Source of the DNA: JAIBJN01 sp963775625
GTDB taxonomy: Bacteria; Actinomycetota; Thermoleophilia; Gaiellales; Gaiellaceae
Reading direction: 5' to 3'
Assembly (NCBI GenBank): GCA_963775625.1
Contig: CAVZJM010000009.1
Coordinates: 62,001 to 126,000 of the forward strand
DNA length: 64,000 nt
In this document: positions 16,443 to 25,531 of the stretch, in pieces
Layout: each line of letters opens with the position of its first letter
Position numbering within the stretch: position 1 is the stretch's first letter
Made by a program: the position numbers and the translations under genes
Notes under the pieces: generated by a model
What the model was told of the DNA's origin: nothing
The model's database searches: none
Seen by the model: only the letters and a program-made list of their open reading frames with translations

Positions 16443-17606
16443 CTGCCCAGGGATCTCCTGCGACGCACGATCGCGTTGCCCACGCTGGCCGTGGGCGACA
16501 CCGTCCGCGGCGCCCTGGCTCCGCCACGTCCCGGGGCCGGGGTGCCCGACGGAGCGCTCCAGGCCGCGATCGACTGGCTGTGCCTGACGCACGACGTCAC
16601 GGGGCGACGCGGCTCCTCGCTCGGCTACCACCTCGTGCGCGGCTGGCTGCCTGCGTTCCCGGAGACCACCGGCTACATCATCGGGACGCTGCTCGACCAC
16701 GGCGCGCGCGCCGGCGACCCGTCGCTGGTCGAGCGCGCAGGGGAGATGGGCGACTGGGAGATCGAGGTGCAGAATCCCGATGGGGGCGTGATGCAGGGGG
16801 CGCTCCGGAATCCCCCGGGCCGCTCGATCGCGTTCAACACCGGCATGGTCGTCTTCGGCTGGCTCGACCTCTACGAGGAGCTCGGCACCGAACGCTTCCT
16901 CGAGGCCGCCGTCCGCGCGGGACGCTGGCTCGAGCAGGCTCAGAGCCCCGACGGGACCTGGCAGGGCGACCATGAGCACCACGGCATCCCGCATGCCTAC
17001 GACGCCCGCGTGGCCTGGGCGCTCGTCCGCCTCGGGCAGGTCACCGGCGACGGGCGGTTTCTCGAGACCGCCGTCCGCCACCTCGACTGGGTGCTCTCGG
17101 CTCAGCGGCCGAACGGGTGGTTCGAGTGGTGCGCCTTCCGTCCCGGGGACCCACCGAACAGCCACGGGCTCGCCTACACGACGCGCGGACTGCTCGAAAG
17201 TGGCGCCCTCCTCGACGACGAGCGCTACACCGAGGCCGCGCTGCGGACGGCGCACGCGCTCTCGGGCCTCTACCGCAAGCTCGGGCGGCTGCCGGCGACC
17301 TACGACCGTGACTGGACGCCGCGGGCCCGCTACGTGTGCGTCACGGGTCTCGCGCAGAACGGGGGCGTCTGGCTTCGGCTCCACCAGGAGACGGGCGACG
17401 CGACCCTGCTCCATGCGGGTCTCGAGGCCGTCGAGCAGGCGGCCGGGCTCCAGTCCCGCGGCCGCTGGCGCGCGACCGACGGGGCCGTGCCCGGCTCCTT
17501 CCCGCTCTACGGCCGCTACGCGCCGCTCCAGTATCCGAACTGGGCCGCGAAGTTCCTCGCCGACTCGCTCGCGCTTCGCCTTCGGGTCATCGGCAATGGC
17601 CGCTGA
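16443..17606 (+). CDS. Alpha/alpha-toroid protein of the polysaccharide operon, unknown activity
   Basis: About 387 residues made of repeated Trp- and Gly-rich helical hairpins (GWLDLYEELGTERFLEAA, WALVRLGQVTGDGRF, GVWLRLHQETGDATLL), the pattern of (alpha/alpha)6 barrels such as glycoside hydrolases, lyases, uronyl epimerases and terpenoid-cyclase-like proteins. No catalytic set is assigned. The start is unusual: GGAAGGGG (16427-16434) lies 8 nt before a CTG at 16443, while the next in-frame TTG or GTG has no Shine-Dalgarno. Overlaps the following glycosyltransferase by 11 bp. Possibly modifies or trims the glycan. Confidence 0.7.
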   Translation: MPRDLLRRTIALPTLAVGDTVRGALAPPRPGAGVPDGALQAAIDWLCLTHDVTGRRGSSLGYHLVRGWLPAFPETTGYIIGTLLDHGARAGDPSLVERAGEMGDWEIEVQNPDGGVMQGALRNPPGRSIAFNTGMVVFGWLDLYEELGTERFLEAAVRAGRWLEQAQSPDGTWQGDHEHHGIPHAYDARVAWALVRLGQVTGDGRFLETAVRHLDWVLSAQRPNGWFEWCAFRPGDPPNSHGLAYTTRGLLESGALLDDERYTEAALRTAHALSGLYRKLGRLPATYDRDWTPRARYVCVTGLAQNGGVWLRLHQETGDATLLHAGLEAVEQAAGLQSRGRWRATDGAVPGSFPLYGRYAPLQYPNWAAKFLADSLALRLRVIGNGR

Positions 17607-18495
17607 GCTCGACGTCACCGTCGTCATCCCCGCGTTCAACGCCGAGCGCACGGTCGGCCGGGTCGTGGAGGCACTCCGCTCGCAGGAGCCGGCTCCCGCT
17701 GAGATCGTCGTCGTGGACGACGGCTCCTCCGACCGAACGGGCGCTGTCGCGGAGGCCGCCGGAGCTCGGGTCGTCCGCAACGACCCGCCCCGGTTGGCGG
17801 GCGGCGCCCGTAACTCCGGCTGGGACGCCGCGACGCACGCGGTGGTCGTCTTCCTGGACTCGGACGCGATCCCGGCTCCGGGGTGGGGGGCGGGGCTCGC
17901 GCGCGCGCTCGAGGAGTTCCCGCACGCACTCGTCGGCTGCGCGCGGACCTTCGACAGCCGCACCTCCTGGGGCTGGGTCGCGCACCTCCAGGCCGAGACG
18001 CCGTACCTTCCGCTGGGAGAGCCACGGCCGGTTCCGTTCCTCTCGTCGTACTGCGTCGCCGTCCCCAGGGACGTCCCCTTCCGCTGGGACGAGAGCTACG
18101 GCGGCGAGGACGGCGTCTTCTGCGCCGACGCGAAGGCGGCCGGTTACGACCTCGTCTTCGACCCGCGTTTCCACGCTCACCACGACCACGACCGTGAGAC
18201 CTGGTCCGAGCTCCGGCGCCAGCAGCGGCGCACGGCATACGGCATCGTCCGCACGCGCCGGGTCGTCGACGAGGGGCGTGTCCGCGGGCTCTTCGCGCGG
18301 GTTCCGCTTCACCACTTCGCGCTCCTCCGCCTGCCGGTGATCTACCGCCGCCTCGAAACCCAGCCCCAGCTCAGGCGCCGCTTCCGCGACGAGCTTCCCC
18401 GCCTGATCGTGGCCGAGTGGGCGCTCGGCGCGAGCGCTCTGCGCTACGCGCTCTTCCCGCCGCCCGCCCAGGGGCAGGGGACCGGCTTCCGGTGA
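17596..18495 (+). CDS. Family 2 glycosyltransferase
   Basis: A 299-residue GT-A enzyme. The nucleotide-sugar site shows VVIPAFNAERTVG, VVDDGSSDRTGAV and the DxD in FLDSDAIPAPGW; an ED pair in YGGEDGVFCADAKAAGY lies at the usual acceptor-side position. Predicted cytoplasmic, adding one sugar to the lipid-linked repeat unit. The ATG lies 11 bp inside the upstream gene, and the stop overlaps the next start by 4 bp (GTGA). Donor and linkage cannot be told from sequence. Confidence 0.9.
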   Translation: MAAELDVTVVIPAFNAERTVGRVVEALRSQEPAPAEIVVVDDGSSDRTGAVAEAAGARVVRNDPPRLAGGARNSGWDAATHAVVVFLDSDAIPAPGWGAGLARALEEFPHALVGCARTFDSRTSWGWVAHLQAETPYLPLGEPRPVPFLSSYCVAVPRDVPFRWDESYGGEDGVFCADAKAAGYDLVFDPRFHAHHDHDRETWSELRRQQRRTAYGIVRTRRVVDEGRVRGLFARVPLHHFALLRLPVIYRRLETQPQLRRRFRDELPRLIVAEWALGASALRYALFPPPAQGQGTGFR

Positions 18496-19409
18496 GCCGG
18501 CCGCCCACAGCTGCGGTCATCGGCGATCTCACCGTGAGGCGCCTAGGGCTCGGGACGATGGCGCTCACCGGGCGCGGCACCTGGGGCGATCCGCCCGATC
18601 CCGCCTCCGCCCGGGCGCTCCTGCGGCGGGCTGCCGAGCTCGGCGTCCAGCTCTTCGACACGGCGGACTCCTACGGCCCCGAGGTCGCCGAGCGCCTCAT
18701 CCGTGAGGCGCTGCACCCCTATGACGGGCTGCTGATCGCCACCAAGGGCGGCTTCCGCCGCCGCGGCCCGCACGAATGGGAGGCCGACTGCCGCCCGGAT
18801 TCGCTCAGGGCTGCCTGCGAGGCGAGCCTGCGGCGCCTGGCGGTCGAGCGCATCGACCTCCACCAGCTCCACGTCGTCGATCCTCGCGTCCCGCTGGAGG
18901 AGTCGGTCGGAGCCCTCGCCGAGCTTCAGCGCGAAGGCAAGATTCGTCACATCGGGGTCTGCAACCTCACCGAAGACCAGCTCGCGCGCGCCCGCAGGAC
19001 CGCGGAGGTCGTCAGCGTCCAGAACCGCTACAGCCTCGTGGAGCAGGGGTCGCAGGCCGTGCTCGAGCGCTGCGAGCGGGACGGGCTTGCGCTCATCGCC
19101 TGGGCGCCGCTCGCCAAGGGATTCCTCTCCGTGGCCGGAGGAGCGCTCGCACGGGTGGCGGAAGGGCACGGCGCCACGCCGGGGCAGGTCGCGCTCGCCT
19201 GGGTGCTGCGCCGCCCTGGCGCACTCGCGATTCCCGGGACGAGCTCCCTCCCGCATCTGGAGGAGAACGTCGGCGCTCTCGACCTGACGCTCTCCGACGA
19301 GGACGTCGAGCTGCTCGCCGGCGACTCGTTCGTCGGCTACCGGGCACGCCGCCTCGCCCGCGGCGCGCGAATGCGCGCCGGACAGCTCAGGGCGGTCGTG
19401 CGGCGATGA
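18492..19409 (+). CDS. Aldo/keto reductase
   Basis: A 305-residue AKR TIM barrel. The catalytic tetrad is visible: Asp and Tyr in FDTADSYGPE, Lys in IATKGGF, His in LHQLHVVD. The C-terminal NADPH-binding region includes SLPHLEENVGALDL. GTG at 18492 overlaps the glycosyltransferase stop, and its own stop overlaps the next gene by 4 bp. Within this operon it probably reduces a keto-sugar or a carrier-bound keto acyl group, but a general detoxifying role is not excluded. Confidence 0.88.
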   Translation: MSRPPTAAVIGDLTVRRLGLGTMALTGRGTWGDPPDPASARALLRRAAELGVQLFDTADSYGPEVAERLIREALHPYDGLLIATKGGFRRRGPHEWEADCRPDSLRAACEASLRRLAVERIDLHQLHVVDPRVPLEESVGALAELQREGKIRHIGVCNLTEDQLARARRTAEVVSVQNRYSLVEQGSQAVLERCERDGLALIAWAPLAKGFLSVAGGALARVAEGHGATPGQVALAWVLRRPGALAIPGTSSLPHLEENVGALDLTLSDEDVELLAGDSFVGYRARRLARGARMRAGQLRAVVRR

Positions 19410-20557
19410 GCGGATCCCGCATCACCGTCGCGCGAACCCCCGAGGAGGTGGAGGCCCTGCGGGAAGCCTGGTCGGCGCTTCCGGTCGAGAGCCCCGCCAG
19501 CGACCTCGACTACCACCTCACGATGATCGCCCACACGGCCGCCGTCGTGCGGCCGCACGTCGTCCTGCTCGAGGACGACGGGGCTCCGAAGGCACTCGCA
19601 GTCGGCCGGCTCGAGGACGTCCGGCTGGCGACGAAGGTCGGCTACACGACGGTCTTCCAGCCACGCGTCCGCTCGTTGATCGTCTCCCAGGGCGGGCTGG
19701 TCGGGGCGAACACCGAACACCTGCAGCCGCTCCTGACGGCGTTGGTCGACACCCTCCGCGAGGAGTCGGTGGACGTGCTCCAGCTCCGTTTCGTCGCGGT
19801 CGGCTCCCCGGCGCACACGCTCGCGACGACGACGCCGGGGCCGCTCCTTCGCCAGCATTTCTCGGAGCCTGTCCGCCGCTGGCGGGCGGCGCTCCCGGCG
19901 ACGTACGCCGAGTATCTTCAGGCCCGCTCGGGGAAGACCCGCTCCAACGTGAAGCGCTACGCACGGAAGCTGGAGGAGCAGTTCGGCGAGGGGGTCGCGC
20001 TTCGCGCCTTCACGTCGCCGCCGGAGCTCGACGAGCTCGTCCGCGACACACAGTCCATCTCCGTGAAGACGTACCAGCACGGGCTCGGCGCCGGGTTCTC
20101 GGACTCGGCGCGCGACCGGGCGCTGCTCGAGCTCGCGCTCGCGCGAGGCTGGTACCGCGCCTTCGTGCTCTACCTCGACGGCGTGCCGAACGCCTACTGG
20201 CACGGGATGATCTACGGTCGCACCTTCTACACCGGCCCGACGGGATACGACCCCGAGCGCCGGGACCTGCGTCTCGGCACCTATGTGCTCTCGAAGATGG
20301 TCGAGCGGGTCTGCGGCGAGGCGGACTGGATGGACTTCGGAGTCGGCGACGCCGAGTACAAGCGGCACTTCGCGGACGAGCACCTCGTGGAGGAGGACGT
20401 GCTCGTCTTCGCGCCGCGCATGAAGCCCGTCGCCCTGAACCTGGCCCGCTCCGGCGTGCTCGGGGCCTCGCAGGCGGGCCGTGCCATCCTCGCCCGGAGC
20501 GGGAAGCTCGACGAGGCTCGCCGACGCTGGCGTTCGCGCCGGTCCGGCGGCGGGTAG
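19406..20557 (+). CDS. FemAB/GNAT-fold acyltransferase
   Basis: A 383-residue protein resembling the FemAB-like or BioF2-like GNAT acyltransferases common in polysaccharide and PEP-CTERM loci. Supporting segments: SGKTRSNVKRYARKLEEQFG (positively charged linker before the second GNAT fold), FVLYLDGVPNAYWHGMIYG, and LRLGTYVLSKMVERVCGE near MDFGVGDAEYKRHFADE. Such proteins transfer an aminoacyl or acyl group to an amino sugar or peptide. It is a candidate acceptor-side partner for the carrier-protein cassettes. ATG at 19406 overlaps the AKR stop. Confidence 0.75.
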   Translation: MSGSRITVARTPEEVEALREAWSALPVESPASDLDYHLTMIAHTAAVVRPHVVLLEDDGAPKALAVGRLEDVRLATKVGYTTVFQPRVRSLIVSQGGLVGANTEHLQPLLTALVDTLREESVDVLQLRFVAVGSPAHTLATTTPGPLLRQHFSEPVRRWRAALPATYAEYLQARSGKTRSNVKRYARKLEEQFGEGVALRAFTSPPELDELVRDTQSISVKTYQHGLGAGFSDSARDRALLELALARGWYRAFVLYLDGVPNAYWHGMIYGRTFYTGPTGYDPERRDLRLGTYVLSKMVERVCGEADWMDFGVGDAEYKRHFADEHLVEEDVLVFAPRMKPVALNLARSGVLGASQAGRAILARSGKLDEARRRWRSRRSGGG

Positions 20558-20567
20558 GGGCCCTGGT

Positions 20568-21086
20568 GTGACGGGATTGCGGCGCATCCTCATCGCAGTC
20601 GGCCTCCTGGCCGCCCTGATGCTCGTCGCGCTCGGCGTGAGCGCGGTCCTCGACCGCCCCGCGAAGACCGTGACCACGACCACCACCGTCGAAGGGTCGA
20701 AGCTGGAGGTCTGGGAAGCGTTGGCGGACTTCGGGCACTACGACGACTGGAATCCCGTCGTCACCCACGCCGAGGGCGAGGCACGAGAGGGCACGGAGCT
20801 CGAGCTCGACGTGGTGCTCCCGGGCCACGAGCCCGAGTCGCTGGACGCGAAGGTGCTCGTCGCCCGGCCCCTCCGGAAGATTGGCTGGCAGGCGCGGCTC
20901 CTGGTGCCGGGCCTTCGCGACTGGGAGTACGAGTTCGTCCTCGAGCCCGTGAGCGAAGGCCGAGTCCTCGTCGTCCAGCGGCTCCGGATCGAAGGGCTCC
21001 TCGCCGTCTTCGCGGACGCCGACGCCGCGCGGGAGGCCCTCCACCTCGAGGCCCGGGCGCTGGCCGACCGCCTGGAGCGGTCCTAG
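20568..21086 (+). CDS. Membrane-anchored SRPBCC-fold protein
   Basis: 172 residues: one N-terminal membrane helix (about residues 5-24, LIAVGLLAALMLVALGV), then a START/SRPBCC-like domain with the typical opening TTTVEGSKLEVWEALADF and DDWNPVV and a long C-terminal helix. The fold binds hydrophobic ligands; no ligand is implied. GTG at 20568 lies 10 nt after the upstream stop. Last gene of the rightward operon; its TAG is immediately followed by a long palindromic repeat element. Confidence 0.75.
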   Translation: MTGLRRILIAVGLLAALMLVALGVSAVLDRPAKTVTTTTTVEGSKLEVWEALADFGHYDDWNPVVTHAEGEAREGTELELDVVLPGHEPESLDAKVLVARPLRKIGWQARLLVPGLRDWEYEFVLEPVSEGRVLVVQRLRIEGLLAVFADADAAREALHLEARALADRLERS

Positions 21087-21249
21087 AACTCGAATCGGAA
21101 TGACGCTTCGTCGGCCGCGGCGTCCTGGGTGAGTGCGATGCAAGGACGCAGGGCGCCCGAATAGCAGCGCTCTTCGGGCAACCGAGGACGCCGCAGCGTA
21201 CCGCCCAGGGCGTCGCGACGGCACAAGGCTTCATTCTGGTTCGAGTTCT
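21087..21249. repeat. Palindromic intergenic element, long copy A
   Basis: 163 bp filling exactly the gap between two converging stop codons. The ends are inverted copies (AGAACTCGAA and TTCGAGTTCT), with GGAATGACG and GGCTTCATTCTG inside them. The centre contains CCGAGGACGCCGCAGCG and CGCCCAGGGCGTCGCGACGG. The copy at 61036-61202 is its near-identical reverse complement along most of the length, and the copy at 37885 lacks the middle part. Non-coding; probably a mobile or extragenic palindromic element that can act as a terminator. Confidence 0.8.
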
Positions 21250-22035
21250 TTAGACGGCGTAGCCGAAGCGCTCGAGCGCCGGCCTGGCAACCTCCGTCAG
21301 CTCCCCGACCACCTTGCTCGGGTGCCGCTGCCAGCGGCCCAGCGTGGCCGGAGGGCGCACCTCGGCCGCCGCCGCCTCGACGTCGCCCTCCAGCCCGAAG
21401 AACGCGAGGATCGAGCCCACGGTCGGGACGGGCTCGGCGCAGAGGTCCTCGAAGCGCACGCGGAGGTAGCGTGGGCCGAGGCGCCGCTCGCCGTAGTCGG
21501 CCGCCGCCAGGTTGACGCGATTCCAGAGCGCGATCGAGCGCACCGGTGTCTTCCGCTTCCGAAGCTCGTCGCCGAGGACCGCCCGGCCGTGCCAGTTCAG
21601 CTGGTTTTGATTGTCCGAGAACGCCATGTCACGCCCGTCGCGCAGGAAGTGGAGGAAGCGGACGTCCGGCATCACCTCGTTCCAGAAGCGGAGCAGGTAG
21701 ATGCTCCTCGGCTCCTTCCAGCCCCAGGCCGTCGCGCCGGCCGGCAGCGTCGAGAGGTGATCTGCGAGAACGGTGCGCAGGTCGGCTTCCATCTCCGTGC
21801 GCTGCTGGGGGGAGACCTCGCCGCCGGCACCGACATAGTCGTTGATCCAGCGGTCCGAGTAGAAGCCGAGCTCGACCGCGTCCTCGTACGGATTGAGCAT
21901 CGCGCCCGTGTACACCCCCGAGGCGCGGAGGATGCGCGCGACCACGCGCGTGCCGGAGCCGCCGGTGGCGCCGATCACGTTCGGCCCGGGCAGGGCCAGG
22001 CCGTCAGGAAGCACACCGCTGGTCGTCTCGGTCAT
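21250..22035 (-). CDS. Sulfotransferase family protein
   Basis: A 261-residue PAPS-dependent sulfotransferase. The 5'-phosphosulfate loop is GATGGSGTRVVARIL (about residue 20) and the 3'-phosphate contact is LRDGRDMAFS, followed by RYLRVRFEDLCAEP. ATG at 22035 (MTETTSG) is preferred because GGGTGG lies 4 nt upstream; an ATG at 22053 has no ribosome-binding site. It ends the leftward polysaccharide operon (acyltransferase, GT2, flippase, sulfotransferase), pointing to a sulfated glycan. Confidence 0.85.
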   Translation of the reverse strand: MTETTSGVLPDGLALPGPNVIGATGGSGTRVVARILRASGVYTGAMLNPYEDAVELGFYSDRWINDYVGAGGEVSPQQRTEMEADLRTVLADHLSTLPAGATAWGWKEPRSIYLLRFWNEVMPDVRFLHFLRDGRDMAFSDNQNQLNWHGRAVLGDELRKRKTPVRSIALWNRVNLAAADYGERRLGPRYLRVRFEDLCAEPVPTVGSILAFFGLEGDVEAAAAEVRPPATLGRWQRHPSKVVGELTEVARPALERFGYAV

Positions 22036-22072
22036 CGGTCCACCCGAGTACATTCTGTCGTCGGCGCCGGCC

Positions 22073-23566
22073 TCAAGCGGTCGCCGTGCTCTCTCGGCGC
22101 ATGATCTTGCGGAGGACGGGCCCGGCCACTTGGCGAGCGCGAGGCTCGAGCGCGAAGAGAACCGCGCCGGCGGCGAGGCACGACGCAGCGCCGGCGATCA
22201 GGAGCGCGACGAACGCGGGCAGACCGGCGAGCAGGCCCACGACGTCCAGAAGTGCGACCGCTGCGATGCCGGCCGCCGCCGAGAGGAGCGGTGAGGGGAG
22301 CCACGGCAAGAACGAGCGGGGACGCAGCCCTGTGATCCAGCAGACGACCGCGATGTTCACCGGGATGACGACCGCCAGGAAGAACGCAGCCCGCGAGGCG
22401 GCCATCCCGATCGCCTGCTCGCGGCTGTCCTCGTCGGTGAGCAGCCAGCCGACGAGCAGGACCGTTCCGGCGGAGACAGCCGCGAGCGCCCAGAGCATCA
22501 CCGCCCGCAGATGCGGCCGCGCGACGGCGAAAAGCAGCGGGCCCGTGAAGAAGACGATCGCCTTGCCGATGCCGACGAGCGCGAGCAGCTTCAGCACATC
22601 CGCGGCAGGCTCCCACTCAGGGCCCATCAGCGCCATCAGGTAGTCGCTGCAGGCTGCCATCACGGCCATGGCCGGGACGGTCAAGATGAGCGTCGTCCGG
22701 ATACAGGACGCCACGGCCTCCTTGAGCGCCGGGCGGTCGTTCTGGAGCCGGGAGAAGAACGGCAGGGACACATACCCCACCGGCCGCATCGTCAGCTCGA
22801 GGACGTTGTCCGAGAAGCGGTCGGCCAGCCGGTAGAGACCGACGGCGACCGGGCCGAAGAAGATGCCCATCAGGAGCGCGTCGGCGCGACGGTTGAGAAA
22901 GCCGCCCAGATTGGAGAGGAACACGCCGCTCGAGAAGCCGACCAGATCCCGGGCATGCGAGCGGGAGAAGCGGAAGCGCGGCCGCCAGGTGCTCATGGCC
23001 CAGAGCAGGACGAGCTGCGTCGCGGCAAAGCCGAGCTGCTGTGCGACGAGGGCCCAGACCCCCGCTCCCCTCAGGGCGAGCACGAGACCCACCACGCCTC
23101 CGACGATCACCGCCACCGTTTCCCGGATGGCGAGAGCGCGGAAGCGCATCTCCCGCTGGAAGATCGCCAGCGGGACGATCGTGAAGCCCCAGATCAGGAG
23201 CAAGGCCGAAAGGACCTTGACGACATCCTCGAGCTCGGGGACGCCGTTGAGCCGCGCCCACCACCCCGCGAGGAGAAAGCTCGCCGCGGCGAGCAGCACG
23301 CACCACGCGAGGTTCGCCCAGAACGCCGAGTCGAGGTGGTCGTCCTCGAGGTTCTGACGCTGAACCACCGCGGTCTGGATCCCTCCCTCGAGGAGGAGCT
23401 GGACGACGGAGATGTAGATGAGAGCGAGGGCGACGATGCCGAAGTCGCGCGGCCCGAGAATCGCGGCGAGCAGGAACGTGAAGGCGAGCGAGAAGACCCG
23501 GTCGGCCCAGGTCATGTAGAACGCCCACTTGAGCGAGCCGAAGAAGGAGCGGTGGTGGTCGTTCAT
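22073..23566 (-). CDS. Wzx-type oligosaccharide flippase
   Basis: A 497-residue integral membrane protein with 12-14 predicted helices, beginning WAFYMTWADRVFSLAFTFLL and carrying the MATE/PST-family signature DFGIVALALIYISVVQLLLEGG. It translocates lipid-linked repeat units to the outer face for Wzy polymerisation. Partners in this window are the Wzy-like protein at 26908 and the Wzz-like protein at 28299. Ten bp separate it from the upstream glycosyltransferase stop. Confidence 0.9.
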   Translation of the reverse strand: MNDHHRSFFGSLKWAFYMTWADRVFSLAFTFLLAAILGPRDFGIVALALIYISVVQLLLEGGIQTAVVQRQNLEDDHLDSAFWANLAWCVLLAAASFLLAGWWARLNGVPELEDVVKVLSALLLIWGFTIVPLAIFQREMRFRALAIRETVAVIVGGVVGLVLALRGAGVWALVAQQLGFAATQLVLLWAMSTWRPRFRFSRSHARDLVGFSSGVFLSNLGGFLNRRADALLMGIFFGPVAVGLYRLADRFSDNVLELTMRPVGYVSLPFFSRLQNDRPALKEAVASCIRTTLILTVPAMAVMAACSDYLMALMGPEWEPAADVLKLLALVGIGKAIVFFTGPLLFAVARPHLRAVMLWALAAVSAGTVLLVGWLLTDEDSREQAIGMAASRAAFFLAVVIPVNIAVVCWITGLRPRSFLPWLPSPLLSAAAGIAAVALLDVVGLLAGLPAFVALLIAGAASCLAAGAVLFALEPRARQVAGPVLRKIMRRESTATA

Positions 23567-23575
23567 GGCGCCCGG

Positions 23576-24526
23576 CTACTGGCCCGGCGCGGGCCCAGCC
23601 GCCTCCGGCTCAGGGTAGCCCGGCAGCCACTCGCGTCGGTTCCGCCACACCTGGGTCCAGGGCGACGGGCGCGCGCCGTCGTCGCGCCCCGGCCGCGAAA
23701 GGAGGGAGCGCAGGCCGAGCCCGACGGTCAAGAGGAAGAGGCCGAGGCGAAGGCGGAGGCCGCGCCAGTGCTTGCGCAGGAGCGTCGCCTTCCCGCGGAA
23801 CAGGAGCATCAGCTTGTCCTCGCGCGTCGAGGAGGAGACGCCGATCTCGTGCGTGACGACCGCGTCCGGGGTGATCGCCGGCCGGTAGCCGAGGGCCGCC
23901 GCGCGAAGCGAAAGGTCGGCGTCCTCGCCGTACATGAAGAAGCGTCTGTCGAACCCTCCGAGCTCCTGCCAGAGCGACCGTGACACGAGCAGGAGACAGC
24001 CGGTGACGATGTCCACCTCCCGCACGGTGTCGCGCTTCCAGCCCCCGAGAGACTCCGGGTCGAAGAGCCGCGTCCGCTTGAACGCGGACGTGAGCAGCGT
24101 TGCGAAGCAGAAGAGGCTCCAGAGGGTCGGCGCGCCCCAGCACGAGCCCGGGTTCACCGAGCCGTCGGGGTCGAGCGTGCGCCCTCCGTAGAGCCCGTGC
24201 TCCGGGTGGGCGCGCGCGAAGGCGAGGAGGTTCTCCACGGCTCCTTCGTGCACGACCGTGTCCGGGTTGAGGAGGAACAGGTATTCACCGTGCGCCTCCT
24301 CCGCCGCCCGATTGCAGCCGAGCGCGAAGCCGAGATTCTCGTCGGAGGCCACCAGGCGCACGCCCGGGAACTCCGAGCGCACCATCTCCACGGTGCCGTC
24401 GCGGGAGTCGTTGTCGAGGACGACGATCTCGTGGGAGGCCTGCGAGCCCTCGAGCGAGGCGAGGCATGCCCGCGCCGCGTCACGACACCGGTACGTGACG
24501 ATGAGGATCGAGACGTCCGGGGTCAC
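23576..24526 (-). CDS. Family 2 glycosyltransferase, rhamnosyltransferase-like
   Basis: A 316-residue GT2 enzyme of the WbbL type: ILIVTYRCRDAARACL, VLDNDSRDGTVEMV, the NPDT variant of the DxD motif in LFLLNPDTVV, then VTGCLLLVSRSLWQELGGFD and YGEDADLSLRAAALGYR. A C-terminal hydrophobic helix follows a basic segment, suggesting membrane association. The GTG start at 24526 overlaps the stop of the acyltransferase gene (GTGA). The donor sugar is uncertain; dTDP-rhamnose is typical of this subgroup. Confidence 0.88.
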   Translation of the reverse strand: MTPDVSILIVTYRCRDAARACLASLEGSQASHEIVVLDNDSRDGTVEMVRSEFPGVRLVASDENLGFALGCNRAAEEAHGEYLFLLNPDTVVHEGAVENLLAFARAHPEHGLYGGRTLDPDGSVNPGSCWGAPTLWSLFCFATLLTSAFKRTRLFDPESLGGWKRDTVREVDIVTGCLLLVSRSLWQELGGFDRRFFMYGEDADLSLRAAALGYRPAITPDAVVTHEIGVSSSTREDKLMLLFRGKATLLRKHWRGLRLRLGLFLLTVGLGLRSLLSRPGRDDGARPSPWTQVWRNRREWLPGYPEPEAAGPAPGQ

Positions 24527-25113
24527 GCGTGCGTCGTCACCGGGTCCGGATCGGCCTGCGGCCCCGCGTCGGAACCGGTAGGGCCGTAATCCTCGCGCCG
24601 GCGGACGATCCGCGCTGGGTTTCCGACTGCGACCGAGCCCGGAGGCAGCGACTTGGTCACCACCGAGCCCGCGCTGACGACGCAGCCGTCGCCGATCGTG
24701 ACCCCGGCGCCGACGAACACGCGCGCGCCGAGCCAGACGTCGTTGCCGATGACGACGTCGCGCTCGTTTCGCTCCTGCTCGGCGATCTTCGCGTCGGGGG
24801 AGAGCCCGTAGTCGGACGCGGTCACGAAGACCTCGGGCCCCAGGCGGCAGTCTTCGCCGATCGTGATCCGCCCGCTCGCGTCGCCGGCCCAGATGTAGGC
24901 GCGCTCGCCGATCTTCGAGCCTCGCCCGATGGCGATGCGCTCGCCGTTTCGGAGCGAGACGTTGGGGGCGACGGTCGCGCCCTCGCCCAGGGTCAGCCGC
25001 CGGCGTGGACGGACGTGCGAGTAGCTGTAGTAGTGCAGCAGCCGGACCGCCTGGAAGTAGGTCATCGGGTCCACGAAGGAACGCACGGCTTCGCTCCAGC
25101 TCCGGCTCTTCAT
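24523..25113 (-). CDS. Left-handed beta-helix (hexapeptide repeat) acyltransferase
   Basis: 196 residues with hexapeptide repeats from about residue 65 (ERIAIGRGSKIGERAYI) through the C-terminal coil VTIGDGCVVSAGSVVTKSLP and the usual exit GNPARIVRRR. This is the WcaF/maltose-O-acetyltransferase class; it adds an acetyl or other acyl group to a sugar. First gene of the leftward operon, so O-acylation of the repeat unit is likely. ATG at 25113. Confidence 0.85.
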   Translation of the reverse strand: MKSRSWSEAVRSFVDPMTYFQAVRLLHYYSYSHVRPRRRLTLGEGATVAPNVSLRNGERIAIGRGSKIGERAYIWAGDASGRITIGEDCRLGPEVFVTASDYGLSPDAKIAEQERNERDVVIGNDVWLGARVFVGAGVTIGDGCVVSAGSVVTKSLPPGSVAVGNPARIVRRREDYGPTGSDAGPQADPDPVTTHA

Positions 25114-25237
25114 CTACCGCATCTCCTCACTCGGGTCCTAGGCGATTCCGGGCGTCGTGCCAAGTCCAGGGTAACGGTCCAGACCATCGGCGGAGGCGAC
25201 GCCGCTACACTCCGAACACACTCCTCACGAAGCGTTC

Positions 25238-25471
25238 ATGGCCCGCTCACGCACCACCGACGTCACTCTCAAGATCCCTCGCCCCCTCTACGACCGCCTG
25301 CGCCAGGTGATCGAGGGCACCGGCTTCCATTCGGTGACGGAGTTCAGCGTCTACGTGCTTCGGGACCTCGTCTCGAGCCAGGCTCCGGCGCCGGAGGAGG
25401 ACGGCCTCACACACGAAGAGGTCACGGCCATCCGCCGGCGCCTCCAGGCGCTCGGCTACCTCGAGGACTGA
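25238..25471 (+). CDS. Small ribbon-helix-helix-like protein with AlkP-type C-terminal tail
   Basis: 77 residues. The first 45 resemble a CopG/Arc ribbon-helix-helix domain (DVTLKIPRPLYDRLRQVI, then FHSVTEFSVYVLRDLV). It ends RRRLQALGYLED. The same tail (ERRLRGLGYLE) closes the phosphodiesterase-like protein at 29345-30971, while the phosphodiesterase encoded just downstream (25532) lacks it. No good ribosome-binding site; TACACT (25206-25211) may be a -10 box. DNA binding or a tethering role with the neighbouring enzyme are both possible. Confidence 0.75.
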   Translation: MARSRTTDVTLKIPRPLYDRLRQVIEGTGFHSVTEFSVYVLRDLVSSQAPAPEEDGLTHEEVTAIRRRLQALGYLED

Positions 25472-25531
25472 TGTCCGGGCCTCCGCAGCGGTCGCCCGGT
25501 TTCCCCCGCGCGCGCCAGTAGGACGGACACC

